Shown: positions 10,288 to 18,807, numbered from the stretch's first letter. The stretch: 64,000 nucleotides of DNA from CAZDXB01 sp964509335 (GCA_964509335.1 CAZDXB010000008.1:1-64000), one strand, 5' to 3'. The notes: generated by a model not told the origin, from the sequence alone. Numbers and translations are program-made.

Positions 10288-11151
10288 ATGAATAGGATTT
10301 TAGAAGCTGAGTTTATTGCGCCGGAGATAAAGCGGTTTAGGATAGAAGCTCCTTTAATCGCGCGGAAAAGAGAGCCGGGGCAATTCGTTATCTTAAGGGT
10401 TGATAAATTGGGAGAGAGAATCCCCCTTACAATCGCCGAAGCCGACGAGGAAACTGGTTCGGTTACTCTAATAGTTCAAGGAATCGGCAAGACTACAAAG
10501 GAAATGAATATGCTGGAAGCAGGCGACCATATACAAGATATTGTAGGACCGCTAGGCAAATCCTCCGATATAGAGAAATTCGGAACTGCCGTTAGCATAG
10601 GCGGCGGCGTCGGGACGGCTATAGCGTATCCGACAGCCAAAGCTCTAAAAGAAGCGGGCAATCGCGTTATTAGCATAATAGGCGGCAGGTCAAAAGAATA
10701 CGTAATTTTGGAAAAAGAAATGAAAGAAGTCGCCGACGCGGTTTATCCTACGACCGACGACGGCTCCTACGGCTTTCACGGATTTGTAACCGATAAATTA
10801 AAAGAATTGATTGAATCCGGCGAAAAAATAGATTTCGTTTTAGCTATCGGTCCTATTCCTATGATGAAAGCAGTCGCTGAGTTGACAAAGCCTTATAATA
10901 TAAAAACCGTAGTCAGTCTAAATCCGATAATGGTTGACGGCACCGGTATGTGCGGCGGATGCAGGGCGATAGTCGAAGGCGAGACGGTTTTTGTGTGCGT
11001 GGACGGTCCGGAGTTCGACGCTCACAAAGTGGATTTTGAGATACTTCAAAATAGAAATAAGATGTACCTCCCTCAGGAGCAAGAGTCTTTGAAGGGGTTT
11101 AAACATAAGTGTAGGCTGGGAGAACAAATTAAGGAGGCGAAAAATGGCTGA
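10288..11151 (+). CDS. nfnA: Ferredoxin:NADP oxidoreductase FAD/[2Fe-2S] subunit (NfnA / SudB-like)
   Basis: The 287-residue protein is a ferredoxin-reductase-type flavoprotein: an N-terminal FAD-binding barrel (about 1-95), an NAD(P)-binding domain with GGGVGTA (about 105-111), then a [2Fe-2S] motif with Asp217, Cys222, Cys225 and Cys237. An Asp plus three Cys ligand set is the pattern of the small subunit of NfnAB and of Pyrococcus sulfide dehydrogenase SudB. It overlaps the next gene by 8 bases, so the two are translationally coupled. In NfnAB the complex uses NADH and reduced ferredoxin to reduce NADP+ by flavin bifurcation. A dihydroorotate dehydrogenase electron-transfer subunit (PyrK) is the alternative, but the partner gene argues against it. 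A GAGGT site precedes the ATG. Confidence 0.85.
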   Translation: MNRILEAEFIAPEIKRFRIEAPLIARKREPGQFVILRVDKLGERIPLTIAEADEETGSVTLIVQGIGKTTKEMNMLEAGDHIQDIVGPLGKSSDIEKFGTAVSIGGGVGTAIAYPTAKALKEAGNRVISIIGGRSKEYVILEKEMKEVADAVYPTTDDGSYGFHGFVTDKLKELIESGEKIDFVLAIGPIPMMKAVAELTKPYNIKTVVSLNPIMVDGTGMCGGCRAIVEGETVFVCVDGPEFDAHKVDFEILQNRNKMYLPQEQESLKGFKHKCRLGEQIKEAKNG

Positions 11152-12586
11152 GCTATCTCCTAAAGAACGGATGAAGATTAAAAGGCAGTCAATGGAGGAA
11201 CGAGACCCTAAAGAGCGTTCTAAAAATTTCAAGGAAGTGAATTTAGGATTTGATTTTGAGACGGCGCAAAAAGAGGCGTTGCGATGCATACAATGTAAAA
11301 AACCGCATTGCATTGACGGTTGTCCTGTACATATAGATATACCCGCGTTTATTAAGGAAGTGGAACTCGGTAATATCGATAAAGCGGCAAAGATATTGAA
11401 AAAGGACAACGTTTTGCCCGCTGTTTGCGGAAGAGTTTGCCCCCAAGAGGAGCAGTGCGAAATTGTTTGCACTTTGGCGAAGAAGTACGAATCCGTAGCA
11501 ATAGGACATTTGGAAAGATACGTAGCCGATTGGGAGCGAGAGCATAAACCGCCTACCGAAGAGAAGTCGCCGAAAGTAAAGAAAACCGGCAAAAAAGTCG
11601 CTATTGTAGGCGGCGGACCGGCGGGGCTTAGCTGCGCCGGCGATTTAATTAGAATGGGGCACGACGTAACGGTTTTCGAGGCTTTGCACGAAATCGGCGG
11701 CGTGTTAATGTACGGCATACCCGAGTTTAGGCTGCCTAAAGAAATTGTCCAAGCGGAAGTTGACGGATTAAGGCATTTAGGCGTGGAATTCCAGACCAAC
11801 AAAGTAATTGGAATGAGTTTAACGGTGGACGAACTGCTCGAAGAATACGACGCTATGTTTATAGGAGTGGGAGCTGGGTTGCCATACTTCCTTAATATTC
11901 AGGGAGAGCATTTGAACGGCGTTTACTCGGCGAATGAATTTCTCACTCGCGTTAATTTGATGAAAGCGTACGACTTTCCCCAAGCGGATACGCCGATGTT
12001 CGACGTTGAAGGCAAGGACGCCGCGGTATTTGGCGGAGGCAACACGGCTATGGATGCCGTGAGAACCGCTTTAAGACTGGGAGCTAAGCGAGCAATGATA
12101 ATTTATCGACGTACCGAAAAGGAAATGCCCGCTCGAGACGAAGAAATTAAACACGCCAAAGAGGAAGGAATCGAGTTTAGGCTTTTGGAAAGCCCGCTGG
12201 AGCTAACAGGCGACGATAATGGATGGTTGAAAAGCGTAAAGCTACAAAAAATGGAACTCGGCGAGCCGGACTCTTCGGGACGCCGCCGACCGGTTCCTAT
12301 CGAAGGCGAAGTAGAGGACGTTCCTATACAAGTAGCCGTCGTCGCTATCGGCACTGGGTCCAATTTAATAATTAGCAAAACGACGTCGGATTTGAAAGTA
12401 AACAAATGGGGCAATATATTGGTTGACGAGAAAACTATGAGAACGAGCAAGAAAGGCGTTTTCGCGGGCGGCGATATAGTAACCGGCGGCGCAACGGTAA
12501 TACTAGCTTTAGGAGCCGGAAGAACCGCGGCGGAATCTATAGACGATTATCTAAAAAATCCCGATAAATGGGAGTTTGACAAGTAG
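11144..12586 (+). CDS. nfnB: NfnB / glutamate-synthase-small-subunit-like Fe-S flavoprotein
   Basis: The 480-residue protein has the GltD-like architecture: two N-terminal [4Fe-4S] sites (Cys48, 51, 56, 60 and Cys95, 99, 105, 109), an FAD-binding GGGPAG at 156-161, a second Rossmann motif GGGNTAMD near 290, and a C-terminal ATGxxxGG-type flavin motif (FAGGDIVTGGATV). It could be annotated as the small chain of NADPH glutamate synthase, but no large GltB chain is nearby. It overlaps an NfnA-like gene by 8 bases, so the NfnAB electron-bifurcating pair is the better assignment. The complex is cytosolic and links NADH, ferredoxin and NADPH pools. Confidence 0.87.
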   Translation: MAELSPKERMKIKRQSMEERDPKERSKNFKEVNLGFDFETAQKEALRCIQCKKPHCIDGCPVHIDIPAFIKEVELGNIDKAAKILKKDNVLPAVCGRVCPQEEQCEIVCTLAKKYESVAIGHLERYVADWEREHKPPTEEKSPKVKKTGKKVAIVGGGPAGLSCAGDLIRMGHDVTVFEALHEIGGVLMYGIPEFRLPKEIVQAEVDGLRHLGVEFQTNKVIGMSLTVDELLEEYDAMFIGVGAGLPYFLNIQGEHLNGVYSANEFLTRVNLMKAYDFPQADTPMFDVEGKDAAVFGGGNTAMDAVRTALRLGAKRAMIIYRRTEKEMPARDEEIKHAKEEGIEFRLLESPLELTGDDNGWLKSVKLQKMELGEPDSSGRRRPVPIEGEVEDVPIQVAVVAIGTGSNLIISKTTSDLKVNKWGNILVDEKTMRTSKKGVFAGGDIVTGGATVILALGAGRTAAESIDDYLKNPDKWEFDK

Positions 12587-12621
12587 ATTTTCTACTTTAA
12601 GTCTAAACAAAATTTTTAAAT

Positions 12622-12648
12622 AGCTTAAATTGGCTTGAAATTTAAGCT
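12622..12648. terminator. Hairpin between convergent genes
   Basis: A perfect 10-bp inverted repeat, AGCTTAAATT / AATTTAAGCT with a 7-base loop, lies between the stops of nfnB (rightward) and the POT transporter (leftward). There is no clear T-tract, so termination activity is inferred from position only. A smaller AGTAGA/TCTACT hairpin overlaps the nfnB stop. Confidence 0.4.
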
Positions 12649-12666
12649 GCAATGATTTTGTTCGCT

Positions 12667-14076
12667 TTAGTTGTCTCTCGTCCCGATGAATTTTTGATAT
12701 AAAAGCAATCCGATAATGCAAAGGATGCCGATTCCAGTGAAGATTAGCCAGAACTCCGAAGTTCCGGCGTAGGTTTTAATTACGCCTTCGTCTAAGTTCG
12801 CGTTTCTGGCAACTTCCATAGCGTCTATGATTTTAACGTCGGAAGGCAAGGCGCTATCGGCTCCTTTCAAAACAAGTTGGTCTCTTATGTAACTTATCAT
12901 AGGCGCGTCGATTAGACGCACGTAGAGGAAAGCTCCCAAATATCCGCCGATAAGCGAGCCGAAAACGCCGTAAAGGAATCCGAATCCCATATAAGTGGCT
13001 TTTTTATCGGGCGGGGCTATCAAGCCTAAGTAAGAAATAAACTTCGGATGCGCCGTCATCTCGCCGATTGAAAACGTTACTATTCCGATTATCATAACCC
13101 ATATGCTATGACTAATCGATAGAATAGTTATGCCTATAGTTCCCAAAGCGATTCCAGCTAACATTGTCGGCAGGGCTTTGGTTTTCTTTACGATTGTAGA
13201 AACGAACAACTGCAGAACTATAATAGTAAACGCGTTTATTACGGTAATATGTTCAATATCGAATTTCCAATTTATTCCGAATGTGGAATGGACGAACTCG
13301 TTAATCGGCGTTTTATCTACGAAGAAGTCCAGATACCAAAGTACGCTGTCGAACATCTGGAAATACATAATCCAGAACCAAGAGTAAATAAAGATGAAAA
13401 GTATAAAACGCCAATCGAGTATGACCATCCAAATTTTTTGGAATATATCTTTCAGAATAACGCCGAGCGGTTCTTTTTTGGGTTTTTCTCTGGGCGGCTC
13501 TTTGTATATAAATAAAGTGGGGATAATCATCGCTCCGGTTCCAATAGCCGAGGCTATGATAACGTAAGACCAGTCAATAGCTTTAAGAGCGGGAACGATA
13601 AACATAGGAAATAGAAAAGCGCCTAAATTGATTGTCCAATAGAAGATTCCGAATCCTAGACCGGAAGTTTCCTTGTCGGTAACTTTAGCTATAGTACCGG
13701 ATATAACGGGCTTAAACGTTCCCGCTCCCACGCCCATAATTACTAGAGAGATAAATACGGCGGCGTAAGAGGTCATCTGACTCGTCAGGAAATAGCCCGT
13801 TCCTAAAAGTCCGAACGCGACTAAAAGAGTTTTTCTGAATCCCATCCGGTCGGCGATGGCGCCGGAAATAATCGGCAGGAAGTATAGCAAAGGTTGTATT
13901 GTGCTTTTAATAATTCCGACCGATTCTTTAGCGAATTCAAGCTCGTGGGTCAGATAAACGGACAACACGCTCATCATTCCGTAGTACGAGCCTCGCTCGA
14001 AAAATTCGTAAATAATTGCTATCCAATATGTATAAGGGAAACTTCTAAGACTGCCTTTTTTCTTTTCCTTCGACAT
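12667..14076 (-). CDS. Proton-dependent oligopeptide transporter (POT/PTR, MFS)
   Basis: A 469-residue polytopic inner-membrane protein with about 12-14 hydrophobic segments. The POT-family signature ExxERxxYY is present in the first helix (Glu24, Glu27, Arg28, Tyr31, Tyr32), which couples proton and peptide binding in this family. A GAIADRMGFRK loop, the MFS motif A equivalent, follows helix 2. Length is typical for bacterial di-/tripeptide transporters. An AAGGA site precedes the ATG. The exact substrate is not deducible. The neighbour downstream is convergent, and the plsC gene lies 72 bases upstream on the same strand. Confidence 0.85.
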   Translation of the reverse strand: MSKEKKKGSLRSFPYTYWIAIIYEFFERGSYYGMMSVLSVYLTHELEFAKESVGIIKSTIQPLLYFLPIISGAIADRMGFRKTLLVAFGLLGTGYFLTSQMTSYAAVFISLVIMGVGAGTFKPVISGTIAKVTDKETSGLGFGIFYWTINLGAFLFPMFIVPALKAIDWSYVIIASAIGTGAMIIPTLFIYKEPPREKPKKEPLGVILKDIFQKIWMVILDWRFILFIFIYSWFWIMYFQMFDSVLWYLDFFVDKTPINEFVHSTFGINWKFDIEHITVINAFTIIVLQLFVSTIVKKTKALPTMLAGIALGTIGITILSISHSIWVMIIGIVTFSIGEMTAHPKFISYLGLIAPPDKKATYMGFGFLYGVFGSLIGGYLGAFLYVRLIDAPMISYIRDQLVLKGADSALPSDVKIIDAMEVARNANLDEGVIKTYAGTSEFWLIFTGIGILCIIGLLLYQKFIGTRDN

Positions 14077-14148
14077 AAAGAATCCTTTATATTTTTTTCT
14101 TCAGCGATTGAATCGCCAAGATAAGACAAATTCCAAAAACTGCAAAGA

Positions 14149-14868
14149 TTATTTTAACTGCGAATCAATCGCCGAGCGGGTCAGTTCCATTATCTCGAGC
14201 TCTTCTTTTTTATTTTTAGGCGTTTTTTCGATTGGTTTTCCAATTACTACTTCCGCCTCGGAATTCATTTTTACGTCGAAGGAGCCTCTCGGCAAAATAT
14301 CCGAAGCTCCCTTAATCGCTATCGGGACAATGGGCTTTTTTGAGCGGGAAGCTATAAGGAAGGCGCCTCTTTTGAATTTACCGAGCTTGCCGTCTTTTGA
14401 GCGCGTGCCTTCGGGAAAGATTATCGGCGAGTCGTTTTCTTTCATTAGCGACAAAGTTTTTTCCACGCTCTCCAGCGCCCCGCGTAAAGAAAAGCGTTCG
14501 ACAGGTATAAAAGGCGAAACTTTGAGAGCTTGTCCCATAGCGGGAATTTTCTCCAGCTCTTTTTTGTATATAATAGCGAAGCGGAATTGTTTTAGAGCGT
14601 AAAACAAAATCGGTATGTCGAAATAGCTTGAATGGTTGGAGGCGAATATATAAGTCTCGTTTGGGTTGAGGTTTTCCAGTCCTCTAACTTTTAGATTGAT
14701 TTTAAAGGTTTTGAGTATGAATTTCGACCAAGCGACGGCGTTTTTTAAATATTTCTCTCCGTTCCGACTTACAATAGCGTTAATCACGACTTTTGTAGCG
14801 TAGTAAACCGTTCCGGAAGCGAGAATAGCGATTGCGCTCAAATTTCTGATTTTAATCGGGAAAAACAT
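14149..14868 (-). CDS. plsC: 1-acyl-sn-glycerol-3-phosphate acyltransferase (PlsC family)
   Basis: This 239-residue membrane-associated enzyme carries the lysophospholipid acyltransferase motifs: catalytic NHxxxxD (Asn78, His79, Asp84), the glycerol-phosphate-binding FPEGTRS block at 151-157, and a later VPIAIKG motif. It is expected to acylate lysophosphatidate to phosphatidate in phospholipid synthesis. An N-terminal hydrophobic helix probably tethers it to the inner membrane. It starts 2 bases after the stop of the ArsR-type regulator gene, so the two are co-transcribed. This is an unusual pairing, because PlsC genes are not normally preceded by an ArsR gene. Confidence 0.88.
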   Translation of the reverse strand: MFFPIKIRNLSAIAILASGTVYYATKVVINAIVSRNGEKYLKNAVAWSKFILKTFKINLKVRGLENLNPNETYIFASNHSSYFDIPILFYALKQFRFAIIYKKELEKIPAMGQALKVSPFIPVERFSLRGALESVEKTLSLMKENDSPIIFPEGTRSKDGKLGKFKRGAFLIASRSKKPIVPIAIKGASDILPRGSFDVKMNSEAEVVIGKPIEKTPKNKKEELEIMELTRSAIDSQLK

Positions 14869-14870
14869 TA

Positions 14871-15179
14871 TTAGCGTTTGGAACCGCTAGATTTACAAAG
14901 CGTTTCGCAAATTTCAACTACAGTAGGGTCGGCTATTCTATAGAAGCGCTGCAACCCCGACGGTCGGCAATCGACGATTTCCTGATTTTGCATCAACTTC
15001 AATTGTTTTGAAACGTTCGCTTGCATCAATCCAGTCGCGTCGATTATTTCGTTAACGCAAAGCTCCCCGCCGGTTAGCGATTGTAAAATTTTCAAGCGAG
15101 ACGTTTCGCCCAAAACTTTGAATTTGGCGGCTAATTGTTTTAACTCTTTCCCAGTGAACTCGACTTTTTTGTATTTCAT
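14871..15179 (-). CDS. ArsR-family winged-helix transcriptional regulator
   Basis: A 102-residue ArsR-type repressor with a single winged helix-turn-helix (about 15-90). It has LGETSRLKILQSL in the first helices, GELCVNEI, and the recognition-helix segment MQANVSKQLKLM. No CxCxxC metal site is present in the recognition helix, so a metal-sensing role is not indicated. Two cysteines (one in the GGELCV segment, one near the C terminus) could instead sense redox or other signals. It heads a two-gene unit with plsC and is divergent from menA. Confidence 0.85.
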   Translation of the reverse strand: MKYKKVEFTGKELKQLAAKFKVLGETSRLKILQSLTGGELCVNEIIDATGLMQANVSKQLKLMQNQEIVDCRPSGLQRFYRIADPTVVEICETLCKSSGSKR

Positions 15180-15476
15180 TTTTGTGTTTATATAATATAA
15201 TAAAAAAGCAATATAGTAAATAATTTATTAGTTATAAAAACGCTTATCGCGTTTTTTTCAAAATATTCCAAACTTGAAATATTTTTCGTTGCATACGTAT
15301 AAAATCGCAAGAAGCCGAGTAAGCGCCGCAAATCTTAGTCCCCAACGGTTTTGCTGAGGCGTTGATTATATTTTGAGATCAAACAAGATTTAGCCTTTCT
15401 AAAGAATAACGATAATTTTTCGTAGTTTCGCGTCTTAAGTTTTGTTTATTTTGTTAAAAAATAGTATGATAGATAT
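15180..15476. promoter_or_regulatory. Divergent control region between arsR-plsC and menA
   Basis: About 300 AT-rich bases hold the start sites of two divergent units. At 15236-15258 a short hairpin (AAAACGC / GCGTTTT, loop TTATC) has T-runs on both strands and could act as an attenuator in the arsR leader or as a bidirectional terminator. AT-rich dyads at 15190-15205 are plausible ArsR operators, but no defined operator could be proven. Confidence 0.35.
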
Positions 15477-16439
15477 ATGAGCGTATTGAAGAAGATTAAG
15501 ATTTGGATTGAGGCTTCGCGGGCTCTATACACGATTACCGTGTTGTTGCCTTGCGCCGTCGGCGGAGTTGTCGCTTGGCAAGAGGGATTCGCTTTCGATT
15601 GGACGCTGATGATTTTGATTCTTCTCGGTGCGATGTTTGCAAATATTGGCACAAACTTTACTAACGATTATTTTGACTACAAGTCAGGAGTCGATAAAAT
15701 AGACGAAGGCAGAGTATATAAAAAAGGTTCTGAAGTATTATACGATAATCCTGAGGCGAACGACGCGTCCGCCGACGGTTCTTCATTGAATTTTTTCTCG
15801 CCGGCGACTATTTTAGTGTCGGCTTTGGCGAGTTTCGCGATTACGTTCGCTATCGGAATGTATTTTGTTTTTTACGTGAATTGGTTGATACTTCCGATAG
15901 GCGTTGCCGGTATTCTTTTGGGATATTTTTATACCGCTCCGCCGTTTAAATTCGGTTATCGCGGTCTGGGAGATTTGATTTGCTTTTTGGGCAATGGTCC
16001 TTTGCCCGTTATAGGAACTTATTTGCTTTTTACGGGAACGGCATCCGCGACAGTAGTTTTGGCAAGCGTGGTAGTCGGTCTTTTGGTAACGGCGATTGTT
16101 TACATCGGCAACGTTCCCGACGCCGAAGCCGACGCGAAGGTCGGCAAGAAAACCGTCAGCGTTAGGCTCGGAAGGAAAGCGGTTAAGAAGCTCGCTCCGG
16201 CGTATTATATTGCAATTTACGCTTTGATTATTCTGGGGGCGGCTTTAGGGTTATTTCCAGTTTGGACTATTTTGTCTCTGCTAGCTTTGCCGATTGTAAT
16301 TCAAATTATTAAAATAACGAGGGAGCATTACGACGATATACCAAAATTCGCGCCGTCTATACTGAAGACAGTTAAGACATTCGCTCTTTCGACTATTCTA
16401 TTCGCGACGGGATTTATTATTGATAAACTTATAAATTAA
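15477..16439 (+). CDS. menA: 1,4-dihydroxy-2-naphthoate polyprenyltransferase MenA
   Basis: A 320-residue polytopic UbiA-superfamily enzyme that attaches the polyprenyl tail to 1,4-dihydroxy-2-naphthoate in menaquinone synthesis. The first Asp-rich motif NDYFDYKSGVD (Asn63-Asp73) and the second, DAEADAKVGKKT (Asp215, Asp219), are both intact; they bind Mg2+-pyrophosphate. The GVD after the first motif and the VRLG after the second are typical of MenA. The stop is 2 bases before the next, UbiA-like gene. Presence implies that the organism uses menaquinone in its membrane electron transport. Confidence 0.88.
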   Translation: MSVLKKIKIWIEASRALYTITVLLPCAVGGVVAWQEGFAFDWTLMILILLGAMFANIGTNFTNDYFDYKSGVDKIDEGRVYKKGSEVLYDNPEANDASADGSSLNFFSPATILVSALASFAITFAIGMYFVFYVNWLILPIGVAGILLGYFYTAPPFKFGYRGLGDLICFLGNGPLPVIGTYLLFTGTASATVVLASVVVGLLVTAIVYIGNVPDAEADAKVGKKTVSVRLGRKAVKKLAPAYYIAIYALIILGAALGLFPVWTILSLLALPIVIQIIKITREHYDDIPKFAPSILKTVKTFALSTILFATGFIIDKLIN

Positions 16440-16441
16440 TT

Positions 16442-17296
16442 ATGGTAAAAGACGCTACATATCGCTATTATTCAAAAACTTTAGGATTGACGAGAACTAG
16501 GGCTTTTACGGCGGTTACGATGCCGGCGATTATCGGCGGCGCTTACGCCGTTTCTACCGGAGAGTTCGACGCCTTTAAGTTCGCGTTGATAATAATCGGG
16601 CTAATTTGCGCCGAAGCTCTCAATCTTTTCGGCTACGATTTTCAATATTATAAAAAAAGGGACGACCCCGAATATTTAATTAAGAATCCAAAATTGCCTG
16701 GTAATCCCGTTTTATCCGAAAGGCTGTTTCCGTTTAAAAGGATCCCGATAGTTATGGCGATAGCGGGAATTATCGGGTTGACTATACTGATTTATTTCGC
16801 CGCGGAGTCGGGTTGGCGTATGGTTATGCTTTTGCTGCTAGCCGTTGGAATCGGGGCTTTGTATCTGAAGCCGCCCTTTCCCTACGCTTTTTTATCGACG
16901 GCTTTGCTTCCGCCGATTATTTCGGGCGGAGCGTATTTGGCTATGAGCGGCGTAACGGATTTTTACGCGTTCTTGGCTGGGCTTCCGGTGGCTTGGATTT
17001 CCGTCGGAGTTATTCTTAATTATCGCAGGCTGTATTACAGCGTCCACACTTTTTCTAAAGGAAGATTAGCGACCGTTATCATATTTTATCTTATCGCTAT
17101 AGTGAATATATTTGTTCTATATTATATTGGATTGTATTCAAAGGCTTCGCTTATAACAGTCGCTATTTTTATTAGTTTCTTTTTTCTGCTTTCGGGAGTT
17201 TATAAAACGGAAAAGGAAGATTCCATACCTGCGACATCTTTGGGCGTTGCGTTGCATGCGCTTACTTCGATTGTTATTGCCGCGTCGTTATTGTAA
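16442..17296 (+). CDS. UbiA-like prenyltransferase homologue with altered second Asp motif
   Basis: A 284-residue membrane protein with about eight hydrophobic segments, 2 bases downstream of menA. The first motif region reads NLFGYDFQYYKKRDD (Asn61-Asp75), recognisably UbiA-like but expanded. At the place of the second DxxxD motif the protein has NYRRLYYS, so both aspartates are missing. Family membership is a moderate inference from the first motif, the fold-like spacing and the neighbour. It may be a divergent prenyltransferase with another substrate or a non-catalytic partner of MenA. Confidence 0.6.
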   Translation: MVKDATYRYYSKTLGLTRTRAFTAVTMPAIIGGAYAVSTGEFDAFKFALIIIGLICAEALNLFGYDFQYYKKRDDPEYLIKNPKLPGNPVLSERLFPFKRIPIVMAIAGIIGLTILIYFAAESGWRMVMLLLLAVGIGALYLKPPFPYAFLSTALLPPIISGGAYLAMSGVTDFYAFLAGLPVAWISVGVILNYRRLYYSVHTFSKGRLATVIIFYLIAIVNIFVLYYIGLYSKASLITVAIFISFFFLLSGVYKTEKEDSIPATSLGVALHALTSIVIAASLL

Positions 17297-17306
17297 AGGA
17301 GCGGGC

Positions 17307-17549
17307 GTGGAGGAATTATCGGAGAAAAAGAACATGGCAGGAGGCGGCTCAAAACTCGATTATATCGAATTCCGAACCCTTCGGGTAAACCCGAAGGTTG
17401 AGATAAACACGCGATTGGCGGGCGTTTCAAGAGAATCGTCAACCTCAAGTTTTATCTTGAGGACAAACAAAACAGTAGTTATGAAACAGCCTCTCCTTAC
17501 CAAAATTATAGTTAAAAAAATAGATAAATCGGCGATAATTAATGCTTAA
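17307..17549 (+). CDS. Small ORF containing an in-frame palindromic element
   Basis: An 80-codon frame begins at GTG 17307 with a strong AAGGAG site at 17296-17301. It starts 10 bases after the UbiA-like stop and overlaps the ATG of the next gene by 8 bases, the layout of a coupled operon gene. Its first 11-12 codons (MEELSEKKNMA) and last ~22 codons (MKQPLL...SAIINA) flank a stretch encoded by a mobile-element-like repeat (17341-17493) that keeps the frame open. I read this as a small native gene invaded by the element. Whether a protein is made is unknown, and no family is recognised. Confidence 0.4.
   Translation: MEELSEKKNMAGGGSKLDYIEFRTLRVNPKVEINTRLAGVSRESSTSSFILRTNKTVVMKQPLLTKIIVKKIDKSAIINA
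17341..17493. mobile_element. MITE-like palindromic element, copy 1
   Basis: A ~150-bp element with imperfect terminal inverted repeats (GAGGCGGCTCAAAAC at the left, GTTATGAAACAGCCTC at the right). An internal CCTTCGGG-TAAA-CCCGAAGG palindrome and a CCTCAAG/CTTGAGG arm follow. It shares its ends and internal palindrome with elements at 50375-50525 and 52687-52833, and its left end with the right end of the element at 58116-58321. No transposase is encoded, so it would be non-autonomous. A target-site duplication was not evident. Confidence 0.7.
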
Positions 17550-18384
17550 TCTTATACTTACGATATTATGTTCTACCTCCATAGCTTTGATTCTAAAGCA
17601 TAACGATTCAAAGCGGGGAAACGAATTAGTCCTTTTAATGGGCAATTATTTGGTAGCCTCGATTGTGGCGACGATAATGATAATATACGACGGCGAATTA
17701 AATTTTTCTATCGAAACGCTTGTTTTCGGTTTGATATTAGGCGCTACTTTCCTTTACGCTTTTTTCGCGTTTGCAAAATCCGTTTCGGTCGCGGGAACGC
17801 CGCTCTCTTCGTTGAGTTCGAGGCTTAGCGTGGCGATTCCGGTGGCTTTGTCCGTTGCGGTCTTCGCCGAGACGCCTGATTTAGGAGAGGTTTTTGGATT
17901 CCTGTTTGCTGTCGGAACTATTATTTTGTTTTATTTTTCGCTTCGCTCTAACAAAGAAAGAAATCTTTCAATAATGGATTATATGTATCTTTTTATTTTA
18001 TTGCTCGGAATCGGTTTCAACGATTTCTTTATGAAAGTCTTCCAGCAATTAAGGCCGATTGAGGAAAAGTCGTTTTTTTTGTTTACGATATTCACTTCGG
18101 CGTTTATTTATACGGCGGCGGTCGTTTATTTCAGGAAAATCAAAGTCCGCAAAAGGGATTTTCTGCGCGGCAACGTTTTGGGCGCGCCGAACGTATTAAG
18201 CTCGTTCTTTCTTATAGGCGCTTTGAGCGAGTTGCCGGGGATAATAGTGTATCCGTTAACAAATATCGGCATAATATTGTTGACGACGATTCTGTCGATT
18301 ATAATTTGGAAAGAATCTCTGGATAAATACGGAATAGCCGCGCTCGCGCTGGGCATAGTAGCTGTTTTGCTGTTGAGCGCGTAG
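17542..18384 (+). CDS. EamA/DMT-type membrane transporter
   Basis: A 280-residue protein of about ten hydrophobic helices arranged as two repeats. Each half has the small-residue helix pattern of the drug/metabolite transporter superfamily (for example TPLSSLSSRLSVAIPVALS in the first half and a late PLTNIGIILLTTILSIIIWKE segment). The penultimate helix followed by ALALGIVAVLLLSA is typical of EamA ends. It starts inside the end of the preceding small ORF (8-base overlap), suggesting one transcript with menA, the UbiA-like gene and that ORF. The substrate is not predictable. Confidence 0.7.
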   Translation: MLNLILTILCSTSIALILKHNDSKRGNELVLLMGNYLVASIVATIMIIYDGELNFSIETLVFGLILGATFLYAFFAFAKSVSVAGTPLSSLSSRLSVAIPVALSVAVFAETPDLGEVFGFLFAVGTIILFYFSLRSNKERNLSIMDYMYLFILLLGIGFNDFFMKVFQQLRPIEEKSFFLFTIFTSAFIYTAAVVYFRKIKVRKRDFLRGNVLGAPNVLSSFFLIGALSELPGIIVYPLTNIGIILLTTILSIIIWKESLDKYGIAALALGIVAVLLLSA

Positions 18385-18437
18385 GAAGAAGAAACTCATC
18401 CGATTCCCGCCCTAAAGGAAGGGGCAAGTGAGTTGTT

Positions 18438-18467
18438 CTAATTCCCAAATTGGAATTTGGGAATTAG
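18438..18467. repeat. Short dispersed palindrome (ATTCCCAAATT type)
   Basis: CTAATTCCCAAATT / AATTTGGGAATTAG with a 2-base loop, perfectly self-complementary. Related palindromes occur at 55711-55739 and, degenerate, near 58430, 61158 and 61512. It lies shortly downstream of the EamA gene and could also stop transcription, but a T-tract is lacking. Confidence 0.65.
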
Positions 18468-18531
18468 TAAAATGAGACTATTGCATAATAAATATTCTCA
18501 CATAGGCGAGTTCGAGCGCGTTATTGCTTTC

Positions 18532-18603
18532 TTAATACGCATTAGGGCTTGCCGCGATGTAATACTCGCCGGTTTTAGACGGTCCCGCGATAAAATTCAA
18601 ATC
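18532..18603 (-). pseudogene. Possible LUD-domain (LutC/YkgG) remnant
   Basis: A 23-codon minus-strand stretch bounded by stops reads NLNFIAGPSKTGEYYIAASP. It resembles the conserved FIxGPSxTADIE block near the C terminus of LutC/YkgG lactate-utilisation proteins. After the GPSKTG the similarity stops and a TAA follows, so at best this is a decayed fragment. Very short and weak evidence. Confidence 0.2.
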
Positions 18604-18807
18604 TTATTTATCCCATTTCTTGCTTTTTAATTTCTTTTTTAGTATCTTAATAGGCATAAAGCGTTAAGCGAAAAAGAAGCAGAAGGCGTTATTATTGTAT
18701 AAAAGCGGAAAGTGGAAGGTTCCCGACCTTCAAGCGAGGGGATAAATTTGAATAAAAAATCAAAATATCGTTGAATAAATAGTCCTATTAATAATGGAGG
18801 AAGCTTT

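Larger units (their letters stand above)
18385..18807. other. Intergenic region with palindrome and decayed sequence
   Basis: About 420 bases without an intact gene. It contains a perfect 14-bp palindrome at 18438-18467, a short possible gene remnant at 18532-18603 (minus strand), and the promoter and GGAGG site of the next gene. Confidence 0.6.

Noticed and set aside
10918..11802. A 294-codon minus-strand open frame opposite nfnA/nfnB
   Set aside because: It is the complementary shadow of two well-identified overlapping genes and shows no coherent protein character.
18532..18603. A functional lactate-utilisation (LutC) gene
   Set aside because: Only a 23-codon GPSKTG-containing fragment closed by stops; listed as a very uncertain remnant only.
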